DNA of 64,000 bases. It comes from Conus ventricosus (Eukaryota > Mollusca > Gastropoda > Neogastropoda > Conidae). Positions 33,311 to 45,665 of the stretch are shown in pieces. The notes beneath the pieces were generated by a model. It did not search any database, had not been told where the DNA came from, and worked only from the letters and a program-made list of their open reading frames with translations. The stretch lies in NCBI GenBank assembly GCA_018398815.1, contig CM031607.1, positions 90,639,745 through 90,703,744 of the forward strand, read 5' to 3'. Position numbers and translations under genes: made by a program. Each line of letters starts with the position of its first letter. Position 1 is the first letter of the stretch.

Positions 33311-34433
33311 TGTGTATGTGTACAGTACCAGCACTGCTGTTGTCACGTATAGGTCTGTGTATGAGTACAGTAGAGCATTGCTGTTGTCACGTATAGGTCT
33401 GTGTATGAGTACAGTACAGCACTGCTGTTGTCACGTATAGGTCTGTGTATGAGTACAGTACCAGCACTGCTGTTGTCACATATAGGTCTGTGTATGAGTA
33501 CAGTACCAGCACTGCTGTTGTCACATATAGGTCTGTGTATGATTACAGTACAGCATTGCTGTTGTCACGTATAGGTCTGTGTATGAGTACAGTACAGCAC
33601 TGCTGTTGTCACGTATAGGTCTGTGTATGAGTACAGTACAGCATTGCTGTTGTCACGTATAGGTCTGTGTATGAGTACAGTACAGCATTGCTGTTGTCAC
33701 GTATAGGTCTGTGTATGAGTACAGTACAGCATTGCTGTTGTCACGTATAGGTCTGTGTATGAGTACAGTACAGCATTGCTGTTGTCACGTATATGTCTCT
33801 GTATGAGTACAGTACAGCATTGCTGTTGTCACGTATAGGTCTGTGTATGATTACAGTACAGCATTGCTGTTGTCACGTATAGGTCTGTGTATGAGAACAG
33901 TACAGCATTGCTGTGTCACGTATAGGTCTGTGTATGAGTACAGTACAGCACTGCTGTTGTCACGTATAGGTCTGTGTATGAGTACAGTACAGCATTGCTG
34001 TTGTCACGTATAGGTCTGTGTATGAGTACAGTACAGCATTGCTGTTGTCACGTATAGGTCTTTGTATGAGTCCAGTACAACATTGCTGTTGTCACGTATA
34101 GGTCTGTGTATGAGTACAGTACAGCATTGCTGTTGCCACGTATATGTCTCTGTATGAGTACAGTACAGCATTTCTGTTGTCACGTATAGGTCTGTGTATG
34201 ATTACAGTACAGCATTGCTGTTGTCACGTATAGGTCTGTGTATGAGTACGGTACAGCATTGCTGTTGTCACGTATAGGTCTGTATATGAGTACAGTAGAG
34301 CATTGCTGTTGTCACGTATAGGTCTGTGTATGAGTACAGTACAGCATTGCTGTTGTCACGTATAGGTCTGTGTATGAGTACAGTACAGCATTGCTGTTGT
34401 CACGTATAGGTCTGTGTATGAGTACAGTACCAG
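33283..34433. repeat. 44 bp minisatellite, about 26 copies
   Basis: Units contain gctgttgtcacgtataggtc and tgtgtatgagtacagtac. Variants include tatatgtctctg, atgattacag and a ccagcac form in the first units. Two older copies of the same unit stand at 3,018-3,112 and a single degenerate one near 283. Confidence 0.96.
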
Positions 34434-34504
34434 ACTAACCTTGTGATGTGTTACCACCCAAGCACTTAAGCGAAAGAAGAAGACCCAGTTGCTTCCTGAT
34501 CCAT

Positions 34505-36480
34505 AACAGGACAAACATTCTCAGCGGGGATGGGCATTTCACGCTCCTGCATACACTCAACCCCTGGACACGAACACACAACAGTCGGATCACAGAACAT
34601 AGAAACAGTTCCTCCCTAGTTTGCATTCCCAGCTAGCAAGCTACCCCACCTGCACCCCACCCCATAACAACCACCCCTTTACTTCCTCTTCAATCCCTCA
34701 ATGCGCTTGCTTCCACGTTCGTATGGGAAGCACCCTACTGTTCTTTAAATCAATTCACTATGAGTCATTTCAGCTGTTGTCACAATTGTAGCGTGGTGTG
34801 TATAGTAAAGTGTCGTGTATGATTTGATAGTGAGCGTTATGATGAAGTACTGTGTTTTATGTTGTGTAGCACTTTTGTGTTTAACTATGTAGAATCTGAT
34901 TTGGTGTGCTTAGTTTAGCTGTTGAATTGGGATCTCATCAGTCAGATAGCAATCCAGGCCACCGATCAAATTTTGGTGAAGTGTTATCTGCGCTTTAGAA
35001 AGCTCAACCCACCATTTCGTGCAGGATGTTCTACCATTTAACCACAGCCACACTCTGCAATCACTAGAGCTAAAGCATCAATGCCACAGCCACACTCTGC
35101 AATTACTAGAACTAAAGGCAAAAATGCCACAGCAACACTCTGCAATTGCTAGAGCTAAAGACATCAGTGCCACAGCCAGATTCTGCAATTGCTAGAGCTA
35201 AAGACATCAGTGCCACAGCCACACTCTGCAATTGCTAGAGCTAAATGCATCAATGCCACAGCCACACTCTGCAATTGCTAGAACTAAAGACATCAATAAC
35301 ACAGCCACACTCTGCAATTGCTAGAGCTAAAGACATCAATGCCACAGCCACACTCTGCAATCACTAGAGCTACAGACATCAATGCCACAGCCACACTCTG
35401 CAATTGCTAGAGCTAAAGACATCAATGCCACAGCCACGCTCTGCAACTGCTGGAGCTAAAGGCATCAATGCCACAGCCACACTCTGCAATTACTAGAGCT
35501 AAAGGCATCAATGCCACAGCCACACTCTGCAATTGCTGGAGCTAAAGACATCAATGCCACAGCCACACTCTGCAATTGCTAGAGCTAAAGGCAAAAATGC
35601 CCACAGCCACACTCTGCAATTACTAGAACTAAAGGCAAAAAATGCCACAGCCACATTCTGCAATTGCTGGAGCTAAAGACATCAATAACACAGCCACACT
35701 CTGCAATTGCTAGAGCTTAAGGCAACAATGCCACAGACACATTCTGCAATTGTTGGAGCTAAAGGCAACAATGCTAACAGAAAATGACATGAAGGCCGAG
35801 GACCAATGAAGTGCGACTACTGACAGAATGGGCAAAGTTATTTTCTTGCTCACTCCACCTCACCAAACGGATGATGAACAGATTGCATGAATGTGGGCAT
35901 AATGATATGAATCATGAAAGAAAAATGATATTTAAAATGTACTGGTATCGAATGTTTTCACAAACGATATCAATTGAGTCTGAAATATGAACAGGCGATT
36001 TTAAGAGTACGGTAAAACCAAGAAAATACAGCTGCAGAAATTGAAAACAGACCCCTGAGATAGAATGATGGCTACAAAATCAAAGAGTTCAGCAACACCT
36101 GTCTCTGATACTCTCTGAGAAAAAAAAATCAGACTCCGTCTAACAATGTTCTAGTACAGAAACCTAATTCGGTACAGTTAGTCCTTATCAAAAAACCTAA
36201 TCGTTAATCTACCAGCTTACGTCACAAGATATTTCAGGACAGGCTGATGAGGGCTTGCCCACTCTGCAGCAATGGACTTTCCTCGCTGGTCATTCACGAG
36301 GGCAGTGACCATGACTGACACCTACACACGACAGGTCCAGAAGTCTGGATCACAGGGAGCTGGTGGCAGGGAGTTCTGAGAATTGGAGAAAGCTAGTGCG
36401 CTTTGGATATCTCCACACAGATGCTGTGGTAAAGCATAGGGTTATATATAGGTTCAACACCGTTCCTTCCCCCTGCCTCC
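34505..36480. repeat. Duplicated module, copy A
   Basis: Paralogue of 37,785-40,060 (copy B). Shared ordered blocks include cattctcagcgggg, a ccctgaacac-like block, a pyrimidine-rich stretch, ggtgatctcatca-like, gcgcttt, gaccaatgaa, caagaaaat, ttgcagaaattgaaa, caatgttc and gtgaccatgac. Copy A is expanded at one place (35,035-35,775), where copy B has a single segment. No gene recognised. Confidence 0.8.
35035..35775. repeat. 43 bp minisatellite inside copy A, about 17 copies
   Basis: Units contain gccacagccacactctgcaa and ttgctagagctaaagacatc. In copy B the matching site (about 38,690-38,730, gccagcagcactctacagct) is present once. Confidence 0.94.
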
Positions 36481-36494
36481 CCTCTTCCCCGCCT

Positions 36495-36497
36495 ACT

Positions 36498-36555
<58 letters not shown>

Positions 36556-36597
36556 CTCTCTCTCCTCTCTCTCTCTCGCCTCTCTCTCTCTCTCTAA
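36495..36597. repeat. (CT)n microsatellite with CC interruptions
   Basis: CT-rich tract with about eight single-C insertions. The encoded LS and RE frames are artefacts. Confidence 0.96.
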
Positions 36598-36599
36598 AA

Positions 36600-37318
36600 T
36601 ACAATGTTCTCCTTTTTCATTTCTGTTGATTTTGGGCTCTGATCCTGAGAACTCTAATAGCCATTTCAACCAGTGTATTATTTATTTTCTTTATCAAAGG
36701 TACAAAAAAGAACTGGTGTGAGCGCGGATGGAATTTGAAACATAAAAGCACAATGGAATAACAACTGAGTCACCAATGAACGAACAATTTACAAAACAAA
36801 CGCAATGCGTTTTGATCTATTGAATCTTCTTTGGGCAGGACAAATAACATTCAAAAGGATGAAAACAAAAAACGATCAGTCACTTATCTCTACGATCTGG
36901 GTATGAAACAGCTCTGTTGTGAGTTTGTCCTTCTTATTGCTGAATGTGGTTGGAAACTTACAATGTGAAAGTCAATGCAATAAGGATACTGTGAATTTTT
37001 TTAATCAACTAAGTTATGGTGAGTATCATTGTGAATTGTGGTTGTTATCACTGACTGTGCTGATAATTTAATGATGTAAACTGTCCATAGTCTCGCTCCA
37101 AGGACATACTGATGTTAACGTTGAGTAATGTGTAATGGCTACAGCTGAGGCAGTAGAAAGATCAAAGAGTATGGAAAGTAGTGCGTGTGACTTCGTGTAA
37201 AATAAGTACCTACCATAAACTTAAGCATAACCGCGTTGTATAATTCATTTGTCGTGATAAAATTCGGGAAAAGAAATAAAGCTTCACATATGAGCGTGTT
37301 TCCTCTGTTTGTTTCATA
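36600..37318. other. Non-coding interval, nothing recognised
   Basis: AT-rich sequence between duplicated module A and the Penelope-like fragment. It may include 5' remnants of that element, but no motif was recognised. Confidence 0.45.
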
Positions 37319-37681
37319 ATGATATCCAAGTGGTTGTTTAAAAGTGTAACACAAGAAGTTGGACTAGTAATCAAATACTTATCTGCAAGACCACTCACCA
37401 CCCACCTACAGGAACACCAAAACCGATCTACTTTTGCCATACACGAACATCTACAAGCCACAGGCCACAGTTTCGGCCCCCAAGAAACCAAGATCTTATC
37501 TACAGAACCCTTTCTCACAAAAAGGAAAGTTAAAGAAGCCATCGAAATCAAGACGAGACGCCCCAGCCTGAAGAGAGATCAAGGTTTTGAACTTCCCCCT
37601 ATCTACAATCAGATCCTGACAACCGTTCACCCCACACAACAGTCGCCCCACCAGGCCTCGCTGCCACAACAGCAACAGTGA
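37319..37681 (+). pseudogene. Penelope-like element, C-terminal (GIY-YIG-linked) fragment
   Basis: A 120-codon frame with RPLTTHLQEHQ, HEHLQATGHSF, TKILSTEPFLTKRKVKEAIE, RPSLKRDQGFELPPIYNQIL and a glutamine-rich end. This is the pattern of the C-terminal part of Penelope-like retroelement proteins, downstream of the RT, where the GIY-YIG endonuclease lies; the glutamate in VKEAIEI and the NPSLNRD-like motif (here RPSLKRD) are recognisable. The GIY and YIG strands and the RT are missing, so this is a short truncated copy. A hammerhead-like motif follows immediately. Confidence 0.72.
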
Positions 37682-37682
37682 G

Positions 37683-37711
37683 CTGATGAAGACAGGGCGA
37701 CCCTGTCGAAA
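37683..37711 (+). ncRNA. Hammerhead ribozyme-like core
   Basis: CTGATGA (37,683-37,689), then a perfect 7 bp stem II (GACAGGG 37,691-37,697, loop CGA, CCCTGTC 37,701-37,707), then GAAA (37,708-37,711). These are the invariant boxes of the hammerhead core in the right order. Penelope-like elements are known to carry such ribozymes. Stem III would be short and stem I was not resolved, so activity is not established. Confidence 0.7.
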
Positions 37712-38104
37712 TATTCTCCAGTAAGTTTTTGATTCTGAGTCCTTAACTGCTTTTCTAATATAATATTATTGATGTTTAACCAGTGCGAACATTCTCAGCG
37801 GGGCGGTCATAATGAACTTCCTGCATGCACTCAATCCCTGAACACCGACACACAGCGGTCAGATCACCAAATATACACACTAGTTCCTTCCTTATTTTCA
37901 ATCGCAAGCATAAAATTACCCCACCCCCCCCCCCCACCCCAACCCCCACCTCATCTCCGCCACTCCTTCCCTTCTCCTTCTCCTTTCCCCCTCAGTCCTC
38001 CACACATTCACTTTCCATCATTTATGAACATCTTCATTTTTGATGATTTGTTATTGCCGTTTTGCCAATTGCCGTTTCAATGGCTGTTCCAGTGGCGCCG
38101 TGGT

Positions 38105-38530
38105 GGGGTATATAGTAAGGAATGGTGTGTGATTGAACATGATGCGTTATGATGACGTGTTGCGTTATGTGCTATGCAGTTAGTAACGAACGGTGTGTGA
38201 TTGAACATGATGCGTTATGATGACGTGTTGCGTTATGTGCTATGCAGTTAGTAAGGAATGGTGTGTGATTGAACATGATGCGTTATGATGACGTGTTGCG
38301 CTATGTGCTATGCAGTTAGTAAGGAACGGTGTGTGATTGAGACATGATGCGTTATGATGACGTGTTGCGCTATGTGCTATGCAGTTAGTAAGGAACGGTG
38401 TGTGATTGAGACATGATGCGTTATGATGACGTGTTGCGCTATGTGCTATGCAGTTAGTAAGGAACGGTGTGTGATTGAGACATGATGCGTTATGATGACG
38501 TGTTGCGCTATGTGCTATGCAGTGTTGTAG
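38105..38530. repeat. About 68 bp minisatellite in copy B, about 6 copies
   Basis: Units contain gcgttatgatgacgtgttgc and gctatgcagttagtaaggaa. Later copies have gattgagacatg in place of gattgaacatg. Copy A has one diverged version of this segment at about 34,795-34,880. Confidence 0.9.
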
Positions 38531-39174
38531 TCTTGCTGTTTTTGACAAGCAGTCTATGATTTTGTGTGCGTTGTTTTGCTGTTATGTACAGTGGTGATCT
38601 CATCAAACAGGTAAGAATCATATCACGGTGAAGCATCATCTGCGCTTTCAGCGTGGAGCCAATCGTGTAGTGCATGGTGCTTTACCGTTTAGCGCCAGCA
38701 GCACTCTACAGCTACAAGAAGGATACACTTAAATGATGATATAGGATGACATCAACCCAATGGACAAATGAAACAGGACTACTGATGAAATTGGCAAAAT
38801 TGTTTTCTCACCCACACATCCCTCATGAAACGGGCGATGAGTAGTTTGTTTGAATCTGGACGTAGGAGGATGACGCATAAAACAAAAATGAGATGGAAAA
38901 AAGGCTAGTATCAAATTTCTCCACAAAATAATGTCAACCAAGTATAAAATATCAACAGGTAATTTGAAAGGGCACAGCAAAATCAAGAAAATGACGTTGC
39001 AGAAATTGAAAGCAGCCACCTGCGATGGAATAATGCCATCGAACTGAAAGAGTTCAATGACAACGCCAGGGAAGTCCTATTTCTAATACTCTATGGATGA
39101 AAAAAACCAGCCGCGAACAATGTTCCAAAACAGAAACCGAATTCAGCACAGTTAGTCATTATTAAAAAGGTCAA

Positions 39175-39870
39175 CCTTTTATCAACCAGCTGATGTCACG
39201 AGACTTCTCTTTTATCAACCAGCTGATGTTACAAGACTTCTCTTTTATCAACCAGCTGATGTTACGAGACTTCTCTTTTATCAACCAGCTGATGTTACGA
39301 GACTTCTCTTTTATCAACCAGCTGATGTTACATGACTTCTCTTTTATCAACCAGCTGATGTTACGAGACTTCTCTTTTATCAACTAGCTGATGTTACGAG
39401 ACTTCTCTTTTATCAACCAGCTGATGTTACGAGACTTCTCTTTTATCAACCAGCTGATGTTACAAGACTTCTCTTTTATCAACCAGCTGATGTTACGAGA
39501 CTTCTCTTTTATCAACTAGCTGATGTTACGAGACTTCTCTTTGATCAACCAGCTGATGTTACAAGACTTCTTTTTTATCAACCAGTTGATGTTACGAGAC
39601 TTCTCTTTTATCAACCAGCTGATGTTACGAGACTTCTCTTTTATCAACCAGTTGATGTTACAAGACTTCTCTTTTATCAACCAGCTGATGTTACGAGACT
39701 TCTCTTTTATCAACCAGCTGATGTTACGAGACTTCTCTTTTATCAACCAGCTGATGTTACGAGACTTCTCTTTTATCAACCAGCTGATGTTACGAGACTT
39801 CTCTTTTATCAACCAGTTGATGTTACAAGACTTCTCTTTTATCAACCAGCTGATGTTACGAGACTTCTGG
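39175..39870. repeat. 33 bp minisatellite in copy B, about 21 copies
   Basis: Units read cagctgatgttacgagactt then ctcttttatcaac. Very uniform, hence recent. Copy A has one diverged version at about 36,205-36,240. The unit length is a multiple of three, which keeps several frames open. Confidence 0.95.
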
Positions 39871-40130
39871 GAACAGACAGGCAGCTTTAACATTCAGCCA
39901 GCAATGGCCTGTCCTCACTGGTAGGACACTGTAGCAGTGACCATGACCAACACCCACACAAGACAGGTCCAGGCGTCCGGATCACAGGCACCTGATGGCA
40001 GAGTGTCAGTGTGGGTTAAGAACTCTGGGTAACATGTGCCTGTTTCCCATTGGTGCTGTGATAAAGAAAGGCTGTACATGAGTAACAGACAAACAGGCAA
40101 AACAGACAACATAGACTGAGACCGCGTCTT

Positions 40131-40154
40131 CCCCCCCCCCCCCCCCCCCCCCCC
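40131..40154. repeat. Poly-C run
   Basis: About 24 consecutive C. Likely unstable and prone to sequencing error. Confidence 0.9.
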
Positions 40155-40379
40155 AACACCTTCATTTTTTTCTCTCTACAAATCTGACGGCGTGTGTACC
40201 CTTTACTCTTCTTTTTCCTGTGAATAACAGGTCTCCAACAGGCGTCCAACAACTTGTCAATGCGCCGAGTTAGCCATTGACTTTGTTTAGAGATTCGTCA
40301 GCAGACATTCGAATGACCTGAAATTATCTGTTTGGTGCGTGGTCAGTACTTTGGCACTAAATAGCCTCCGCTTACAACG

Positions 40380-41812
40380 CCGCCACCACTCCCCACCACT
40401 CCCCACCACCCCCTGCCACCACTGCTCACCACCACCACCACTCCCACCACCCCCTGCCGCCACTGCCCACCACCACCACCCCCACTCCACACCACACCCT
40501 GCCGCCACTGCCCACCACCACCCCCACTCCCCACCACCCCCTGCCGCCACTGCCCCCACACCACCTCCACTGGCCACCACCCCCCCCACTCCCCACCAAC
40601 CCCTGCCGCCACTGCCCCCCCCCTCCCCACTCCCCACCACCCCCTGCCGCCACTGCCCACCACCTCCCCACTCCCCACCACCCCCTGCCGCCACTCCCCA
40701 CCACCCCCTGCCGCCACTGCCCCCACACCACTCCCCACCACCCCCTGTCGCCACTGCCCACCCCCTCCCCACTCCCCACCACCCCCTGCTGCCACTGCCC
40801 ACCACCCCCTGCCGCCACTGCCCACCACCCCCTGCCGCCACTGCCCACCACCCCCTGCCGTCACTGCCCACCCCCTCCCCACTCCCCACCACCCCCTGCC
40901 GCCACTGCCCACCACCCCCTGCCGCCACTGCCCACCCCCTCCCCACTCCCCACCACCCCCTGCCGCCACTGCCCACCACCCCCTGCCGCCACTGCCCACC
41001 ACCCCCTGCCGCCACTGCCCACCACCCCCTGCCGCCACTGCCCACCCCCTCCCCACTCCCCACCACCCCCTGCCGCCACTGCCCCCACACCACTGCCCAC
41101 CACCCCCTGCCGCCACTGCCCACCCCCTCCCCACTCCCCACCACCCCCTGCCGCCACTGCCCACCCCCTCCCCACTCCCCACCACCCCCTGCCGCCACTG
41201 CCCCCACACCACTCCCCACCACCCCCTGCCGCCACTGCCCACCACCCCCTACCACCACTCCCTACCACCCCCTGCCGCCACTGCCCACCACCCCACTCCC
41301 CACCACCCCCTGCCGCCACTGCCCACCACCCCACTCCCCACCACCCCCTGCCGCCACTGCACACCACCCACCCACCCCACTCCCCACCACCCCCTGCCGC
41401 CACTGCACACCACCCACCCACCCCACTCCCCACCACCCCCTGCCGCCACTGCACACCACCCACCCACCCCACTCCCCACCACCCCCTGCCGCCACTGCAC
41501 ACCACCCACCCACCCCACTCCCCACCACCCCCTGCCGCCACTGCACACACCCACCCACCCCACTCCCCACCACCCCCTGCCGCCACTGCACACCACCCAC
41601 CCACCCCACTCCCCACCACCCCTGCCGCCACTGCACACCACCCACCCACCCCACTCCCCACCACCCCTGCCGCCACTGCACACAACCCACCCACCCCACT
41701 CCACGCCACCCCCTGCCGCACTGCACACCACCCACCCACCCCATTCCACACCACCCCCTGCCGCCACTGCACACCACCCACCCACCCCACTCCACACCAC
41801 CCCTGCCGCTAC
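40380..41812. repeat. C-rich (G-quadruplex-prone) minisatellite, 1.4 kb
   Basis: Repeats of ccaccccctgccgccactgc with spacers such as ccaccccctccccactcccc; from about 41,345 the spacer becomes acaccacccacccacccc. The plus strand has almost no G runs, while the minus strand has GGGGG and GGGG runs every 10-15 bases. Lack of stop triplets keeps three minus frames and one plus frame (503 codons) open; none looks like a real protein. Confidence 0.96.
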
Positions 41813-41814
41813 TG

Positions 41815-41938
41815 TTTTGGGAGGCTGTAAAGTTGTTGAGGCAGCTGTAAAGTTGTGGAGGCAGCTGTAAAGTTGTGGAGGCAGCTGTAAGGTTGTGGAG
41901 TTGTGGAGGCAGCTGTAAAGTTGTGGAGGCAGTAATAG
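41815..41938. repeat. 20 bp tandem repeat, about 6 copies
   Basis: Units of aggcagctgtaaagttgtgg, with one shortened insertion (gttgtggagttgtgg). Confidence 0.93.
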
Positions 41939-42009
41939 AACAGCCAGCAGTCTACCTTTGACTTAGACTTGTCACTGTAGTCACTTGCAGTCTTGTCAAT
42001 GTCATGTTC

Positions 42010-42702
42010 CACGTCCCGTTAGTTCAGCAGTCTTTGTCAATGTCACGTTCCACGTCCCGTTAGTTCAGCAGTCTTTGTCAATGTCATGTTCCACGTCCCG
42101 TTAGTTCAGCAGTGTTTGTCAATGTCATGTTCCAGGTCCCGTTAGTTCAGCAGTCTTTGTCAATGTCATGTTCCAGGTCCCGTACGTTCAGCAGTCTTTG
42201 TCAATGTCATGTTCCAGGTCCCGTTAGTTCAGCAGTCTTTGTCAATGTCATGTTCCACGCCCGGTTAGTTCAGCGGTCTTTGTCAGTGTGACGTCCCGTT
42301 AGTTCAGCAGTGTTTGTCAATGTGACGTCCCGTCAGTTCAGCAGTCTTTGTCAATGTCATGTTCCACATCCCGTTAGTTCAGCAGTCTTTGTCAATGTGA
42401 TGTTCCACGTCCCGCTAGTTCAGCAGTCTTGTCAATGTCATGTTCTACGTCCGTTAGTTCAGCAGTCTTTGTCAATGTCATGTTCCACGTCCCGTTAGTT
42501 CAGCAGTCTTTGTTAATGTCATGTTCCACGTAGTTCAGCAGTCTTTGTCAATGTCATGTTCCACGTCCCGTTAGTTCAGCAGTCTTTGTTAATGTCATGT
42601 TCCACGTCCCGTTAGTTCAGCAGTCTTTGTTAATGTCATGTTCCACGTCCCGTTAGTTCAGCAGTCTTTGTCAATATCATGTTCCAGGTCCCGTTAGTTC
42701 GG
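42010..42702. repeat. 41 bp minisatellite, about 17 copies
   Basis: Units contain cagtctttgtcaatgtcatg and ttccacgtcccgttagttca. A shorter form lacking the catgttcca block occurs near 42,280-42,330. A single diverged version stands at about 59,636-59,690 in the paralogous module. Confidence 0.95.
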
Positions 42703-43016
42703 GTGACTGACCATTCACGGGAATCCGCGTGTCACGTGTAATCCATTAGCAAAATGACAGTAGATTGTCTATCTTCACAACAATTAACTTGATTGCTGAC
42801 TTCCTGATCTGACGTTCAGAATGTTGAATGGCCGTTAGAAAATGGTCAGTACATCTCTATGCGTTAGAGTGCTGTGCGTGAGTATCTCACTATACCTCCG
42901 GAATACTCACCTTCCACGTGTACAGGTTTATGCCCCTGTATTGAAATCATCGCCCAAGTCACGGTAAGAAAGGGTCCATCGGTAATGCTTCATGATCGAT
43001 AGCAGTCTTACAGTTC
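42703..43016. repeat. Module C, copy 1
   Basis: Matches 59,690-59,900 in order: ccattcac/ccattgac, gaatcc, tccattagcaaaat, gattgtct, gttgaatg/gttgact, ccgttagaa/ctgttagaag, gtgctgtgcgtga. In both places a TG microsatellite follows. Confidence 0.65.
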
Positions 43017-43019
43017 AAT

Positions 43020-43146
<127 letters not shown>

Positions 43147-43212
43147 AAGAAAGAAGAAAATGAGAATAACAAATCAGGGAATTCTTCACTAGCATCTCAT
43201 GCACAAATTCTT

Positions 43213-43214
<2 letters not shown>

Positions 43215-43270
<56 letters not shown>
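43215..43270. repeat. (AC)n tract at 5' edge of LINE fragment
   Basis: About 28 AC units. LINE-derived coding sequence begins directly after it. Confidence 0.97.
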
Positions 43271-43274
<4 letters not shown>

Positions 43275-44189
43275 AATTCTGATCCATTTCCTTACATCTA
43301 GAGGGATAACAGTGGACTTTTGCTGGATTCCCTCACACTGTGGGATTGTAGGAAATGAATGGGCAGACAGAACTGCCCGTATGGGATCCAAAAGCTCTGA
43401 AAATTCTGTCTGTATCAAAATACCTTGGAGTCTTCATGAAGCCTATGGACTCTTAAAAAGAGTCTCTTTTGAGTCTTTTTATAACCTGTATAAAGATTCA
43501 GTACTCTTTAAAATACATGCACAAGGTTCTTCACTGAGTTGCTGTTCAAGAACTCAGAAATCTACTCGTCCATCTAACTCGTTCATTCAAATTCGTAAAC
43601 TGTATACAAAGACGTATGTACATGTACACAAATTTCGGAAACTGGAATCTCTCTTTTATAGGCTTAAAGTTAACGCTCTTCTTACAAAATTCCACAGAAA
43701 TTTACAATGCGCTTGTGGAGCAGTCGACAGTTTCAGTACTCCGCATTTTCTTTTCAACTGTTCCTATTTTAACTGATCTCTCTCCAACTTCCGACAAAAA
43801 GATTCCCTATGCATTTTCCAGAATCTTCACGCCTTTTTTACATTTATAAATTCGTTGATGTTAAGCCCAGTTGGCTCGTTTGTATAAATATGTCCAGTTT
43901 TTTTTGTTTGTTTGTTTGTTTGGGTTTTTTTGCTTTGTAATTTATCTTTTAAGTTGTTACATTTAGAACAATATTTTCTTTTCAATTGCCAAAGTCGCCC
44001 ACGCACACACACACGCACGCGCGCGGGCACACACACACGCACGCACGCACGCACACACACACATTCGTACGTAGGCCTATACTAGCATTTTGCATACACT
44101 ATTTCCATTTCTCTCATCCACTCATTTCTGCATTATTTTGTCTAATATCACTTTAAGTGAACAGACGTTAAATTGAAGAACTAACTAAC
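43271..44189 (+). mobile_element. 5'-truncated LINE inside (AC)n, RNase H end plus 3' UTR
   Basis: The open part (43,271-43,776) has FCWIPSHCGIVGNEWADRTA, the second half of an RNase H domain, then a basic region and the tail CACGAVDSFSTPHFLFNC, a Cys/His-type motif ending I/jockey-related LINE proteins. The 3' UTR contains an internal CA/GC tract (43,998-44,062) and ends gtctaatatcact ... agacgtta before another long (AC)n. The end sequence resembles that of the LINE at 45.66-47.69 kb, so both belong to related families. Confidence 0.82.
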
Positions 44190-45188
<999 letters not shown>

Positions 45189-45225
45189 GTCTGTGTGTCT
45201 GTCTGTCTGTCTGTCTGTCTGTCTT

Positions 45226-45276
<51 letters not shown>

Positions 45277-45311
45277 GTCTCTCTCTCTCTGTCTCTCTCT
45301 CTGTCTCTCTC

Positions 45312-45391
<80 letters not shown>
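45189..45391. repeat. (GTCT)n/(CT)n compound microsatellite
   Basis: GTCT tetramers to about 45,248, then CT dinucleotides with occasional G. All long frames across it are artefacts. Confidence 0.97.
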
Positions 45392-45394
<3 letters not shown>

Positions 45395-45479
45395 GCATGT
45401 TGAGGAATAAGTGGACGTACCGCTATATATTATATACAGAGACAAAAAGTTAGAAATCATACAAACGAACGCGCGAGTA

Positions 45480-45481
<2 letters not shown>

Positions 45482-45541
<60 letters not shown>

Positions 45542-45559
45542 CACACACACACACACACA

Positions 45560-45611
<52 letters not shown>

Positions 45612-45617
45612 CACACG

Positions 45618-45661
<44 letters not shown>
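45482..45661. repeat. (AC)n-(GCAC)n microsatellite
   Basis: AC dinucleotides, a core of about 15 GCAC tetramers (45,560-45,625), then AC again. LINE sequence starts immediately after at 45,662. Confidence 0.97.

Positions 45662-45665
<4 letters not shown>

Larger units (their letters stand above)
37785..40060. repeat. Duplicated module, copy B
   Basis: Paralogue of copy A (34,505-36,480). It carries two expansions absent from A: a ~60 bp array (38,105-38,530) and a 33 bp array (39,175-39,870). A poly-C tract lies at 37,920-37,935. No gene recognised. Confidence 0.8.

Noticed and set aside
37139..37551. Minus-strand frames opposite the Penelope-like fragment
   Set aside because: Shadow frames; the plus strand gives a recognisable Penelope-type C-terminus and the ribozyme-like motif lies on the same strand.
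40339..41850. A 503-codon proline/histidine-rich frame on the plus strand and several 180-320 codon frames on the minus strand
   Set aside because: All are products of a stop-free C-rich repeat; several overlapping frames on both strands are equally open, and there is no non-repeat domain.
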